A DNA stretch of 64,000 nucleotides, from positions 652,024,468-652,088,467 of the forward strand of contig NC_081409.1 of the NCBI RefSeq assembly GCF_030272615.1, read 5' to 3'. The notes beneath the pieces were generated by a model. It was given only the letters and a program-made list of their open reading frames with translations, made no database searches and was not told the DNA's origin. Both the position numbers and the translations under genes were made by a program. Shown here one piece after another: positions 35,456 through 47,480 of the stretch. Position 1 is the first letter of the stretch. Every line of letters begins with the position of its first letter. Origin of the DNA: Cryptomeria japonica (lineage: Eukaryota; Streptophyta; Pinopsida; Cupressales; Cupressaceae).

Positions 35456-37397
35456 ACTCATAGTCCTGATTTTGTGAACAAGATTGCAGAGTGGTGGAAC
35501 ATTGAGGTCCATGGTACAGATATGTATAGAGTGACCAAGAAATTTGCTAATGTTAAAACTAATCTCCAAAGATGGAATAAGTCCTTTGGAAATATTTTCC
35601 AAATGAAAGATTCTTTGAAAAGGGAGTTGGATGATATTCAATCTCAAATTCAATCCCAAGGGTACTGCCCCATTATAATGGATAAAGAAGTTGAGCTCCT
35701 ATCCAAACTACATGATATTATTTCTAAAGAAGAGGAGTTTTGGAAACAAAGATCCAGAGCCATTTGGTTGAAGAGTGGGGATACGAATACTAAATTTTTC
35801 CATATGACAACTCTTAAGAATAGAGCTTCTAATAGAATAAAGACAATCTATGTCAATAACCATTGGATTAACAAGTAGGAGGATATGAGCTCCGAAGTTG
35901 TTCACTACTTTTTTGGCCTTTTATCAGTCAATGTTTTGGTTGACTTGGCTGCTTAGGAGGAAATTCTCAATGAAGTCCAGGCGTGTATTTCTCTAGATAT
36001 GAATTATGAGCTAACTAGAATTCCTTTTGCTAATAAGGTTAGGCAAGCGGTTTTTTCTTTTTAAGGGAATAAAGTTTTGGGCCTAGATGGTTTTCGTATG
36101 TTCTTCTTTTATCTTTTTTGGTCTATTGTGGGGGAGGATGTTGTGTATTCTTCTTGGGAGTTCTTTGGATCTAGACCCCTTCTTAAAGAGCTTAATGCCA
36201 CTTTCATTGTGTTGATTCCTAAGAAAGATGACGCCAGTGGTTTCTAGTATTTCAAGCCTATCAGTTTATACAACTCTATTTATAAAATTTTCTCTAAACT
36301 TTTGGTTATCAAGTTGAAGAAGTTTCTCCCCCGTTTAATTTATAAGAAACAAAATGGGCTTGTTCCAAGGCGTGAAATATTGGATTTCATCATTTTGGTT
36401 CATGAAAATATCCATTCCCTTTTGATGAACAAAAAACCTGGTTTTTTTTTCTAAAACTTGACTTCTTAAAAGCCTATGACAGGGTGGACAGGAGTTTTTT
36501 TATCAGGATGGTTTGTGCTTTTGGTTTTGGTGATCGCTTCATTCAATTGATTAATTAGTGCATTTCAACTCCCCATTTTTTGGTGTTGATTAATGGATCT
36601 CCTTCTAGGTTTTTCTCAACTTCCAAGGGTCTCAAACAAGGGGATGCCATCTCATCGTTCTTGTTTATTATTATGGGAGAAGCTCTCAGTAAGATTATCC
36701 CAAGGGAAGTCAGGGCCGGTAGACTTAAGGGTCTTAGACTATCTTCAGGCCCTCAAATTTTTTCCCATCAATAATTTATGGATGATACGTTAATGATGGG
36801 GGAATGCTCAGTCTCTGGGGCTAAATTATTGAAGCAAACTTCTTTCCCCTTATGAAAAAGGTTCAGGCCAAATGATTAGTCTCCCTAAAAGTTCCATCTT
36901 CTTTTTGAACACCCCTATTCATAGACAAATCAAGATTGTAGAGGTCTAGAGGTATAAAATGGCTTGTTTCCCTGATACCTATTCAAGGCTCCCTCTCTGC
37001 TAGGGTCCAACTCTGGATGCGTTCTCTTCTAATTTGATTGATAGGGTCTAAAACAAATTTGCAAACTGGAAGGGTGCTTTGCTGAGCCAAGCAAGTAAGG
37101 TTCAACTAATTAAAGTTTCATTACAGAATCTCCCAGCTTATGCTATGAGTCTTTTAAATATCCCAGTGAAATTTATTGATCGAATGGAAAGGATCCAGAA
37201 GAATTTCTTGTGGATGGGTACTGAATATAAAAACTGCCTTCATTTGGTTGCTTGGGACCAAATCTGCATGCCAAAGAAACTCGATGGGTTGGCCATTAGA
37301 CATATCCATGATTTTAATATGGCAACTATGGAGAGCGATTGAGGAATCCAATGAATGGACTACTATCATTGATTATAAGTACCTTCACTCATCTTGA
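35456..37397 (+). pseudogene. LINE2 copy B reverse transcriptase
   Basis: Same motifs as copy A, including FMDD (36775) and GLKQGDAISS. It shares the T-run frameshift. It also has an extra A near 36837 and a private 14-nt deletion near 37323 that truncates the thumb region (DFNMATMESD then stop). Confidence 0.82.
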
Positions 37398-37427
37398 TCT
37401 CCTCAAGATATCCTTGAAGGTTTTTGC

Positions 37428-38220
37428 ATGGCGCAGAATGCTTCTAGTCTTTGGGAAAGCTTTCTGAATACAAGATCCCTCATCTCTAAAGTTTCAAAGT
37501 GGTGCCTTGGTAATGGTCAGAACATTCATTTCTGGGAAGATTTGTGGGTTGGTGATTGTCCCTTAATTAACTGCAATTGGGCAATCACTTTCATGGAGCA
37601 GTGTAAAGATAGGATTGGCTTCTTGGTTGCTGATTATATTTGGGATGGTAGTTGGATTGACTTTTCTAATTTAGATCCGATGCTCCTTCCTCTCCAGAAA
37701 TGGCACTCTTTTATCCACATTCCCTCTATTCCTATGGAAGATTCTCTGGTCTAGGTGGGATCTTCTTCTGGTGGTTTCTTTGTCTATTAGGCCTTTGCTC
37801 TGTTGTCCAGATCCTTTGCTCTGGCCCTTTTTTGGTCTTGTCTCTAGAATAAGTTCCTGATCCCTAATATTAACATTTTCTTTTGGCTGTTTATATAGAA
37901 TAAAGTGCTTTCCATTGATAACCTTTGTAGAAGGGGGATGTAATTGCCTAATCACTTCTTTCTTTGAAAGGAAGAGGCTGAGGATACTGCTCATCTTTTA
38001 TTACATTACTCTTTTAGCTAGGAGATTTGGACCCACTTCTTTGACATCTGGGGTATTAGTTAGTGCTTCCCCTTTAGTCTGTTGGAATGTTGGTTACAAT
38101 AGTCCCGCCCCTCGAAAAATCAAGCTCTTAAGTTTCTTTGGAACTTTATGCTCCTTCATGTGGCCTGGGGCATTTGGAAGGAAAGAAATAATTGCATTTT
38201 TAGAGACAGAGATTCTTTGA
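37428..38220 (+). pseudogene. LINE2 copy B zf-RVT region
   Basis: HFWEDLWVGD near 37526 and the zf-RVT zinc-binding stretch up to about 38030 are present with more differences from copy A than the upstream parts. No RNase H follows. Confidence 0.75.
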
Positions 38221-38438
38221 CTTTTGTGGTTGCTTGTTGTATTCAATCCTCTATTAAGAAGAATTTCATTGTGTCTTTCCCCTCCCGATAGTATGATCTA
38301 GCTATTATCTCTTCAAAAAAGGTCATCATTTCTAAAATGACGAGAGTAAATCATGGACAAAAAGTGGCATCATGATCTCTGTGCAAAATCCAATCCTCAA
38401 AGAATATCTCAACATCTTCCGTGTTTACAGTTTTATTC

Positions 38439-38446
38439 TATATATA
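38439..38446 (+). promoter_or_regulatory. TATA box of EG45-like gene 1
   Basis: TATATATA lies about 98 bases upstream of the ATG at 38544. It occupies the same relative place as the TATA of gene 2. It is only about 118 bases from the LINE2 junction at 38321. Confidence 0.65.
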
Positions 38447-38543
38447 CGCTTATCTTCACATCTTGTATCTAGAAATTTCAACTCTCTTGCTGCCGCTGAA
38501 TAAGAGGTTTGTGCAGGACAATCCCTGAGTTAATTAAGAGACA

Positions 38544-39209
38544 ATGCGAGGTGGATCTATTTCTACAGTTTTGCGGGTTGCATTTGTGATGAGTTTTATG
38601 GGCAGCTGGTATTGTTGTATGGGTGACAAAGGAACGGCCTCATTTTACTTTGCTCACTTTGGGCGTAAGTATTTTTCGAATTGTTATCGAATTTAGTGAT
38701 GGGTTCTCCTGTTTGGGAATGTTGTAACAATGATTGATTGAACAGTATGATCAAAGTGATGGTTATTGTTGGTTATGATGAGTTTAATAGAGAGATTTTT
38801 TTCTGGCAGCAACGGCATGCTATGGAAACGATACCTCCCAAATTCCAGAAGATAATAATGTTGCGAGGGCCAGCGATGCAATCTGGGACAACGGAGCCGC
38901 TTGTGGAAGGCAGTACAATGTAACTTGCACCGGCACAATGGATGGTACAATACAAGGTTCAACTCCCATTACCTGCAAGAATGTATCGGTTGTCGTCAAG
39001 ATTGTTGATAATTGCAGCGCCGGATGCCGTGGCACCATAGATTTAGCTCAAAATGCCTTCGAGGAGATAGCCGTCCCTGCGGCTGGCGAAGTTTACATCG
39101 ACTATGAACAGTAAGATACTAGCTCTGAGTTAACTGTTCTTTCCTTGTTCCCCGTATTTGAAGTTTATATATTGAATTTACTGTTATTCTTTCATTTTGC
39201 AGGGTCTGA
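38544..39209 (+). CDS. EG45-like / plant natriuretic peptide-type secreted protein 1
   Basis: Three exons: 38544-38664, 38810-39110 and 39203-39209, with introns starting GTAAGT and GTAAGA and ending in AG. The product is 142 residues. Residues 1 to about 27 form a signal peptide (VMSFMGSWYCCM), so the protein should enter the apoplast. The mature part opens with GTASFYF and has a double-psi barrel, barwin/expansin-like fold with six Cys (44, 72, 80, 96, 109, 113), WDNGAACG and IVDNCSAGC, and ends in YEQV. Members of this family (PNP-A, CjBAp12, EG45-like) are cell-wall or signalling proteins without the expansin cellulose-binding domain. Its upstream flank is split off by the 15.7-kb block, so expression may be altered. 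No lesion is seen in the frame. Confidence 0.88.
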
Positions 39210-39300
39210 GAATGGTAAACAACTCTAATAATAGATAAAGCCAACATATGGATTATTCAGTTGCAAATGTTATAAGGGTTTTTTTTTTGTGTCTCATTTT

Positions 39301-39306
39301 AATAAA
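39301..39306 (+). terminator. Possible poly(A) signal of gene 1
   Basis: AATAAA about 92 bases after the stop, preceded by a T-rich stretch. Confidence 0.4.
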
Positions 39307-39309
39307 TAG

Positions 39310-40195
39310 AATTTGAACTATTAAAGAATAGAATACATTTCTTGTATAATATTATGGAAAGGTCTTTTTGGATTGTAGTTGATTCTATTATCTCAAGGGT
39401 TTTAGAATACTAGATCGGTTATTAATTTGATGTACATTATCTTTTGGACTTTATTAAGTGGTTTTTTTTTGTATTATAATTTTCTAAATACATAAGGATG
39501 TCTTGATGTATTCTAAGAGTTGGATAGCTATTGAATTAATAATTACAAATAATTCAAAAGTTTAATTACTAAACTTGATAAATTTATAGAAAAAATATAG
39601 AAAATGTAATTTCCAATACTAATGATCTAAACCTAGTTACTAGTGAATACAAAGAAAATTGTGTAATAAATTGCACATTGAACTATTTTATGCATTGGTG
39701 GTGCCTTTTTAAAGATTTTAACCTAGCAAATAGATTAGTAAAAATGTGAATGCCCTTAGGTTGACCATTGGTAATGTGTATATGTGTTAGAAATAATTGA
39801 GTAGCATTGTAAATTATGCAAGTTAAATTATCATCATAAAAAATAATTGTAACTAATAACTTATCTAAATTTCAAAGCATTATGTTGAATTGGAGTTGTT
39901 TTTCTCATTACATATAACATTAAAAATTATTATGCACATATCACCATTTCATGTTCAAAATTTCAATAAAACATTTTAATTAAAGGAGTAATCCAACTTT
40001 GTTATTTTTATACAAAATGAGTTGAGAAAGATCCCATACACACATATATAAAATGTGGAAGTTTACTATAAATGTGTTTGAGTAGAAAAGAAGAATGAAA
40101 CGTCTCTTAAAGTACAATTATTATATGTAACAAATGTGTTTGTGTAGAAAATAATGAAATGACTCTTAAAATAAAATTTCTATGCATTAAAAATT
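39310..40195. other. Non-coding, no gene seen
   Basis: AT-rich sequence 3' of gene 1. A short imperfect duplication is visible near 40065-40165 (AATGTGTTTG then TAGAAAA, about 75 bp apart). No clear similarity to the 3' flank of gene 2. Confidence 0.5.
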
Positions 40196-40199
40196 TATG

Positions 40200-40790
40200 A
40201 CTATGATGATAAGGTAGAAACATGCTTCTCAAAGCATAATAAATAGGTTTATAGTTTCATTGTTTCCAATTCATTAACCATGTCCAAGAATTTTCCTAGA
40301 TGCTATTTTTGGAATAGGGCATGCACATACTTTATCTATAGAGTGTAGAGGGATTTATTGGAATTTTGTAGCACAAATTTCCCTATAGAAATATATGTAA
40401 AATTCACTATGATAAGGTAAAAACATGCTAATATTTTATAATTTCATTATCTCCAATTCATTAACCATGTTCAAGAATGTTCCTAGATACTATTTTTGGA
40501 ATATGGCATGAACATTCACTATCTATAGAGGGTATAGGGATTTATTAAAATATTGTACCACAAATTTCCCTTTTTATTGAAATATACCTAAAAGTGATTA
40601 TGATGATAAGGTTGAAACATGCTTCTCAAAATGCAATATATAGGTTTATAATTTCATCATTTCAAATTCATTGACCTATCTACTATTTTGGGAATAAGGC
40701 ATGTGCACACTATCTATGAGGTTAGAGGGATTTATAAAAATATCGTAGCACAATTTTCCCTTATAAATATTTAGAAATCTATATAAAAAT
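40200..40790. repeat. Imperfect tandem repeat, 3 x about 190 bp
   Basis: Three units begin with GATAAGGT near 40207, 40412 and 40597. Each carries AAACATGCT, TTCATTAACCATGT or a variant, CTATTTTTGGAATA or a variant, CTATCTATAGAG or a variant, GGGATTTAT and CACAA.TTTCCCT. Units differ by perhaps 15-20%, so the repeat is old. Confidence 0.75.
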
Positions 40791-40799
40791 AAGTTGTCA

Positions 40800-41784
40800 A
40801 GAAATTTATCATGTTTTCTTCTCTAAATCTAAAGTAAAACTTATGTGATTACATTAAATTTTGGGGTAAAAAAAGTATCAAAATGAGAGACTTAAAACAA
40901 CAAAACTGAGCAGCAATAGAATAACAAATTGGCATCGCACAAGTGAGACAAAAATCATGAAGCTAATCCACCACTAAGTAACCAAAAACACTTATACCCA
41001 AAACCCATCCCACCCAAAAAGAGCTATCCATCCATCCTAGATGATTATAGTATCATATTGATTAAAGCTAAAATAAACACAATTAGCAGTCACTAAATAA
41101 AAAATCACTCAGAAGCCTCATTAAAAAAATTGTTCAAAGACTTAAACTTAGAAATACTATAGCTAATAAACCTAACACTATTAGAACCATCCATATCAGT
41201 AAGCTTCAAAAAGATAGCAAAAAGGAATAGCATCTAGCACTCTGTCATGAACCTCTACATTATTTACTATTAAGAATATCCTAGTTCCTTGCAAACCTCC
41301 TCATCTGGTCTTGCCAAGCCTCTTGGTCCATGTCTTTATCAGTCCACTCCTCTTGAAAGTTACCTGTGTCTTGTTTCTTGGCCTTCCTCCTAGCTCCTAC
41401 TTTTCTTGTTAACCAAGGTCCAATTAGTATCTTGAGAGATATGATCTTCATTTAAATGGTTTTAATCTATCAATCCTTGTGTATCCTTATTTTCTCCTTT
41501 TTTGAAAGATAATGTCTGAGTTTACCTAATCCTTTAGTTTATGCTTTCGTTGTTTCCAATATAACTCCTTCTTCTAGGCCATTGGAAAACTCTTTACTTT
41601 AAGTGTTTATCCAATTAGACCTAGGATTACTCTCATTATAAAGTGTTTATTGGAGAACATGAGAGTGATGTAGTAATGAAGGTTGACCAGTAGGTTTCAA
41701 ACCTTCACCAATCAACCAGTGGAATCATGGGTGCTATAATAATTTCTTTGCACATCTAAAAGGATCTATCAAATTTAACCATTT
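40800..41784. other. Non-coding, no gene seen
   Basis: AT-rich stretch with a few C-rich islands near 41250-41450. No ORF with a recognisable domain. Confidence 0.5.
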
Positions 41785-44700
41785 TATCATCAAGAGGAAT
41801 CATGGGGTATCTAGAATGTAACATCAATTTTAACTCAATTTAAAATTGTTATTGGAGTTCAATGCTATGCACATGTTTAGGTAAATGGAATAACTATATG
41901 TGTAAGAGAATACAAGAAAATTAATAAATCACTAACAATGTCTACCATAGTCAATACCTTTATTAAACATAAATTAAATTATTTAAATATTTAATGCTAT
42001 TGATCCAATGTTTTACTCTAGATTAGATCATTTGCCCATACCGATTTAACAAATTTATTTTAAATATATTATTTTCTTTTATACTTTACGAAAAATAATT
42101 TTCTTCATTTTATATATCAAATATAAGAAAACAATATAATATACGAATTATATCTATAAACAGATTATAATTATATATTTAAATAATTTGAGTTGATATA
42201 TTTTTTTAAATGCTAAATTTATTTATTTATTAAAATTATCTATTTATTTGAAGAAGATTATTCTTCTAATCAAGTGATGATGCCAGGATAACCATCCAAA
42301 AATCAATTAATTAATCATTATCGATAACTTAAATTAGAGCGGTGTTTTGGTTTACATATAATTATTAAATCTGAAAATTCTTCAACTAATCAGATACTAT
42401 TAGCTTTTACGATTAATGCCATAAATGAAGATGCTTTCAATAATAATAGAATATTAAATGGATAACTCCATTAGTCTCCGTCGTTAACGCAGAGTAAGAA
42501 AAAATATTATTTTTGCTTAATAGGGTTTGTGAAACAAACAAGTTAAGCGAAACGTACACTAAAAATTAGCCGGCAATGACTAGATAAAGACTTAATAAGA
42601 ATTAATTAAAGAATACTGTCCATTTCTGTGGGGTCCATAGTATTTGTTTCAGTTCTAATCAATTTATTATTTCAACAGATAAATATTTTAAAATCTCATA
42701 CTTAAAAAAAAAAAAAGAAAAACGAGATAATTTAATACATTTTATATAAGTTTTATAACAAGTTTATATAAATAAAAGTATTAATTATTATAAATATGTT
42801 TATTCAAAAAATATATTTAAAAAACATTATTCATAAGTCAATAAATAGTTTAAATTCTTACATAAATAAAATGTGTATCTTGTTGGATAAATTTTGTGTT
42901 CTATGGGAATACTTAAACTACTAAAATGATCTATACTAGATGAGTTTGATCAAGTTCATTATGAACTACTAAAAGATACAATACACTTGGCTCTAATGTT
43001 TATTGTTGCATAAGAACTAGTGATAATGTAAAATGTTTTAGAAGGATCACTAGATTGCAAGGCTCGTGCTCTTCTTGGTTGATCCCTTGGTAAAGCTACC
43101 TTTACAATAATGACCATATTTAAAGGAAACACTCTCAAATATACAAGTCTCATAGATGATTTTGATGCAAATTATAATTTTTTTTCTATATTCCAACTAG
43201 AAGTGTTTCTAGAGTGACTTGAATTTATACTCTTAATTTCTTTGTGGTATGAAGTAAATAGAGATTGAATGTCTTTAAATAGCTAGATCAATATAAATTT
43301 TTAAAATAGCAATTCAACTATATTTAAAATTGATTCAAGGGCTAATATTGCAATACATAGGATTGAACCCACGCATCTTTGGATTGAATGATAACATGGA
43401 ACTATAAATCTTGAAATGGAGAATAGGTTTATGGATATGAGTGTACTAGTTAAAATAATAAGTGAATATTGATTGCAAATAATACAAAGGAAAAATAATG
43501 ATGGGACATTGTCATATCTATAGAAATATGTATATATGACTATAGATAAAGGATTGGGGACTGAAGTAAACTTTAAACAATAGTGTTTGGTTTGTTGTTA
43601 TGTATTTATTAAGATATTCCATCAGAATAAGATCAATGCTAAAAAATGGATTGGTTGTGCAAATTTAACAATGAAAATTTATCACGACTTTGAAGAAAGT
43701 TTGAATCATGAAATTAACATGCATTTCATGGTATATGAGCACTAAAAACCATTCATTGAATATAAATATTTAGAATAAAAAGATACAATTCCATGTAAAT
43801 CAATAGATGCATATATTTTCTTCATTTTTTACTCCTCTTTGACATGTATGTGCATTGAGTAGCTTACATCATGAAAGTAAAATATGCACAACTAATTATA
43901 TTTTACAAATATTACTAGAAACTATTACCCATCCTAAATTATCCCTCTTTTGGCTCTTCACTATAATATTGTAGCTAAAAATGTATAACAATATTGAGAT
44001 ATGATAACTAGAGTTCTATCTTATGTTTATCACCCCAATTCTTGACTTGTATCTTAATTGTGTCATGTGTTAGTTACCAATCTATTTTATTACAATCTAG
44101 CTCACCTCATGCCTTTGTGCCTTATACTTGTCTATATATCAATTCTATAATATTTATGTTGTAAATATTTGAGTCCATATTCATGTTAACCATATTCTTC
44201 ATTTATTTTTCAACAATTAAAGTACTCATTTTTTAAATTATTGGTTTCTACCAATCATTAGATCTATTAATCAAATACTTGCACATGTGGTTTGAATTAA
44301 TTAATGCATCTAATAACAGATCATGTGTCTATTATCATTAAGAATTTATGAAATAACTAGCTAGGATCTCTCGACATTGATCAAAGAGTGTTAACATGAC
44401 AAGGTGGTCACATAAGATAAAATAAATTGGTGAAAATTACTACCATTTAAGTGGAAATAATTTCAATCATATTTATAGTATATACATACATAAAGATTAT
44501 TTTGTGTATTTTATTGGGAAGAGAGAAAAACACAATGTATTGAAGAGGATTATAGTCACATTTAATTAAAACTTTAGTCATGGATTATTGTTTACATTAT
44601 TATGAACATAGATGAATGGATATGGTTGTTGCATACCATGTCCTTTATGGTGTAATGTGTTTTCGAAGCCAAATAAATTAATGATGTTTATAGATGATGA

Positions 44701-45281
44701 TGACATAAATTAAATATTGAAGAGGATTATAGTCACATTTCATTAAAACATTAGTTATGGATCTATTCCTCATTTATATTATTTTAAGTTTAGATGAATA
44801 AATTATTGTTGCATGCCATGTCTTTTATGGTGTAGTGTGTTTGTTGAAGCCAAATGAATTAATTATGTTTATAGATAATGATGAAATAAATTAAAGATTT
44901 AGTGGCCTATGTCATTGTTCAAGGGTATAGGGTTGAATGCTATTAGTCCAAGAGACAAATCATAAAGTAATCAAAGGTATTTACTAACATCATATCAAGT
45001 GGTTTTGTGTGATAAGGAAATTTTGGTGGGCCCATATATACATAGCATAGTGATGTGATGGGATGGTATCAGGTAAAGAAGGGAAGCAAAATTTTGTTGT
45101 TCTAATCTCTACTAGACAATTGATATTTTATTTAATGAAATATATGACCCAAATGAAGTTACATGATAAAGAAATTTTCACATAAACAAAACATTTTATA
45201 AGCCCTGGTCAATATCCCATGATGTTTGAGAGTAAAATATAGTTACAATAAACAAGGTGTGGTATGAAGAGACTTGCTTCT
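41785..45281 (+). repeat. EG45-locus upstream segment, copy II
   Basis: Homologous to 55450-59957 and to 18351-21500. It opens with the shared ATCAAGAGGAATCAT and GTATCTAGAATGTAACAT and carries ATAGCCGGCAATGAC near 42570. It stays collinear up to GCTTCT at 45276-45281, then jumps to sequence equivalent to 61523 onward. No EG45 gene lies between. Confidence 0.82.
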
Positions 45282-46830
45282 GCAGTGTCCATTGTGTATA
45301 TATATTATACAAGAGGGATGCAAGACGATGAAATCCATCCTAACCATTGGATTTTCACTATTTCATATTTGTCGATTTTTAGTTTTCGGTTTACTTTCAT
45401 AAAGGAAAGGACTTAAATTTTATTTGGACAAATCAAACAGAATAGATGCTACAGGCAATATTTAACGGGAGTTTTGAACAGCGATTAATAATTATCAATC
45501 AATTTATGATTCGAGTAAAAATTAAATTATTAGTCACACGAAATAATGAATGATAACGACTTGAGTTTTATCCCTATTAGAAATGCTCCTTATTTAAATA
45601 GAAAACGACCACTATTGGCATGAGGTAGAATCCGTATAACAATCTAGAATATGTATATTATAGCTTATAAATATTAGTGTTAGGGCGGTGTGCTACAAAA
45701 TTAAACTCTATTATTGGGATTAAATGCTATAAATTTTATGGGGGCTTGGTTGTTAGGCTAGTTTTTTTTTGTTTAAGAAGGTTAAATATCTTTATGATTT
45801 GTTTTGTTGCTTAATTGATATTGATGTCAATTTTTCTATTTTCCTCTCTTTCTCATTCTTGTCTTATATTGGAATGAAACAAGCAAGCTAATTATAATTG
45901 GGTTTTGGTGTAGAGCAAGTACATCTAACTAGCTAGTGGGGATTCAAATATATTGAGTGAAATCACATACTTTAACTTTGGACTAACTAATACTCAATGT
46001 TGTTTAAACTATGATCTTAATAGTGAATTTTTTAAATTCTTATGAAGAATGCTAAATGCTCCTAGAATTTTAATAGTCTTATTCATAAACATTTTCATCT
46101 AAATAACAATATTGAGATTGTTCTCATACAAAAACTTAGGTGGTTGTATTGCTGGTGGCTTCCATAGCTAAAATTATGCTGAGAAATGGAAAAGGTAATG
46201 CCCCAACACCCCATCCATAGCCAAATATGGCCCATAACATATTAACATTTGATTTACAGTTTTAAACTTTATATTAAAAAAGATCGATGAAATAAAACAA
46301 TAATACAATATTCTTAGATATCACTAATTTTATACAGTATGGAATGCTCAAATATATTATTTGAATGAGGCAAATTATAGTGGATAAGTTGAAGGAAGAG
46401 AGTCAATTCTGCATCACAGAGTCCCCATAATCTTTGTTTGTCTAAGTAATAGATTGTTGAGGAAAAAAATAGAGCTTTTATGAAGACTAACCTTTTGACC
46501 TAAATCAACTTCACAAGTAGACATCGCCCTCTTAAGGTTCCAAGATTTAAGATTAGAAGAATTCCCAAGCACAATGTTATCATTAATGAACTATTGATGA
46601 GAACAAACGAAAGGGCTCAAAGAAGGCCTGAGTGCTTTCAGATGACCCTTAACCACCATATGATGAATGAATCTCCAAAAATATCAGCCAAAATAATGAA
46701 TGGAGCAAAGAGATTGGATCCCTCTATTTAATCCCTTCAAAGCTTAGAAAGAAACCAGACAAGGATCCACTAATAATAATAGATGTTTTGGTAGTAGGTA
46801 ACAACTTGTAATATCAAAAATCACACCTTA
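45278..46830 (+). repeat. EG45-locus downstream segment, copy II (gene missing)
   Basis: Matches 61523-63320: CTGCAGTGTCCATTG, GCAAGACGATGAAATCCATC, CACTATTGGC, CCATCCATAGCCAAATATGG and GTAGTAGGTAACAA occur in the same order. It includes the relic of a LINE RT on minus. Confidence 0.8.
46420..46830 (-). pseudogene. LINE RT relic, copy II
   Basis: The minus strand reads GQKVSLHKSSIFFLNN-like sequence near 46530-46450. This is a conserved LINE RT block after the catalytic motif. It is the counterpart of 62851-63410 and was part of the duplicated EG45 locus. Heavily decayed. Confidence 0.6.
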
Positions 46831-46849
46831 TGCAATTAAATGAAACAAA

Positions 46850-47480
46850 TGGTGCCTTCCTCAATGTCATAAGAGGTCGTGTGTCATCATATTTGTCCTA
46901 TTTTCCATTGGGGTCGCTTGGTCATATTCAAACTAGAGTTTCACCATCTCAGCTGACCTATCACCTTTAGGACTCTAGTGCAGCGCCAAGACATCTGTGC
47001 AGTGTGCTAGTGTCCCACGAATCTGACAGTTCATAGGTGGCCATTTGAGCATTATGCTTGTGCCTGGAAGGAATCATAATGCCCCTGCATGTTCCCACCA
47101 ATGTTATTTTTTGGTCCAAAGTCTATATCTCTCCTGTTTGATGACACTTTTGGGATCTTTTAGTATTTTGAGATCACTTCTTACAAGTTGGGTCTTCGGG
47201 CAATCTCCTTGGGCATCATTCATAGATTTTCTCACAAAGACCAACATTGTTGCAACTCTCTTAATAGCTCATAACACCATTTTCATAGCATCTCGAAAAT
47301 GAGAGTTTGCTCATTCTCTTTTTCATTCATTTTACACATTATCACTCTTTTATCTTGTATTATCTTTTGAAATCATCTTTATCATTTATTTCCTTGTGGC
47401 TTTATCTGGGTTGTTCGTGGAGGTGGAAACTTCAAAATAGGGGTCTTACTTAGGCAGACTCCAAAATATAACCCCCAACA
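46850..47480 (+). mobile_element. Probable 3' part of a 5' LTR
   Basis: The sequence ends in CCCCCAACA at 47472-47480, the inverted complement of TGTTGGGGG at 52274-52282, as expected for LTR termini. The start of this LTR cannot be placed, so it seems truncated or rearranged. No standard tRNA-Met primer site follows. Confidence 0.4.

Larger units (their letters stand above)
22638..38321. mobile_element. 15.7-kb block inserted between EG45 flank and gene 1
   Basis: The block consists of LINE1 (minus), a spacer and LINE2 (plus), with both LINEs missing their 3' ends. The part that can be compared copies 1-11903 in direct orientation. Its left neighbour is the EG45 upstream segment, and its right neighbour is the proximal promoter of gene 1. 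The remaining distance from the right edge to the ATG is 222 bp, against about 226 bp in the uninterrupted third locus. No clear target-site duplication is visible; the left junction has TTCAAAAA and the right one TTCAAAAAA, which is possible microhomology. Confidence 0.7.
26432..38321. repeat. Long direct repeat, copy B (visible part)
   Basis: Counterpart of 1-11903. The shared ORF1 lesions of LINE1 and the shared stops of LINE2 show a duplication of already decayed sequence. Copy B has its own 14-nt deletion in LINE2 near 37323. The true repeat likely begins at 22638 but the matching part of copy A is left of the window. Confidence 0.95.
33032..38321 (+). mobile_element. LINE family 2, copy B, 3'-truncated
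   Basis: Starts with the same left TSD (33032-33047) and follows LINE2 copy A through ORF1, endonuclease, RT and zf-RVT. It stops at 38321 in the sequence CTTCAAAAAAGG, where copy A goes on to RNase H, ORF3 and tail. Sequence after about 36.67 kb differs from copy A at about 3% of positions, against about 0.6% before. Confidence 0.9.

Noticed and set aside
1-38321. Simple tandem duplication by unequal crossing-over between two LINE2 copies, with 6.6-14.4 kb as the hybrid element
   Set aside because: A hybrid would have unrelated flanks, but LINE2 copy A has matching TSDs at 6601-6616 and 14373-14388. The flank at 18.35-22.64 kb also belongs to the gene right of the block, which points to insertion of a copied block.
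22638-38321. Target-site duplication or terminal inverted repeats around the 15.7-kb block
   Set aside because: Only TTCAAAAA is shared at the two edges, and that string is part of LINE2 itself in copy A. The block ends are not inverted repeats of each other.
38693-39038. Minus-strand ORFs over EG45-like gene 1
   Set aside because: The plus strand gives a spliced protein with signal peptide, six Cys and family motifs; the minus frames have none.
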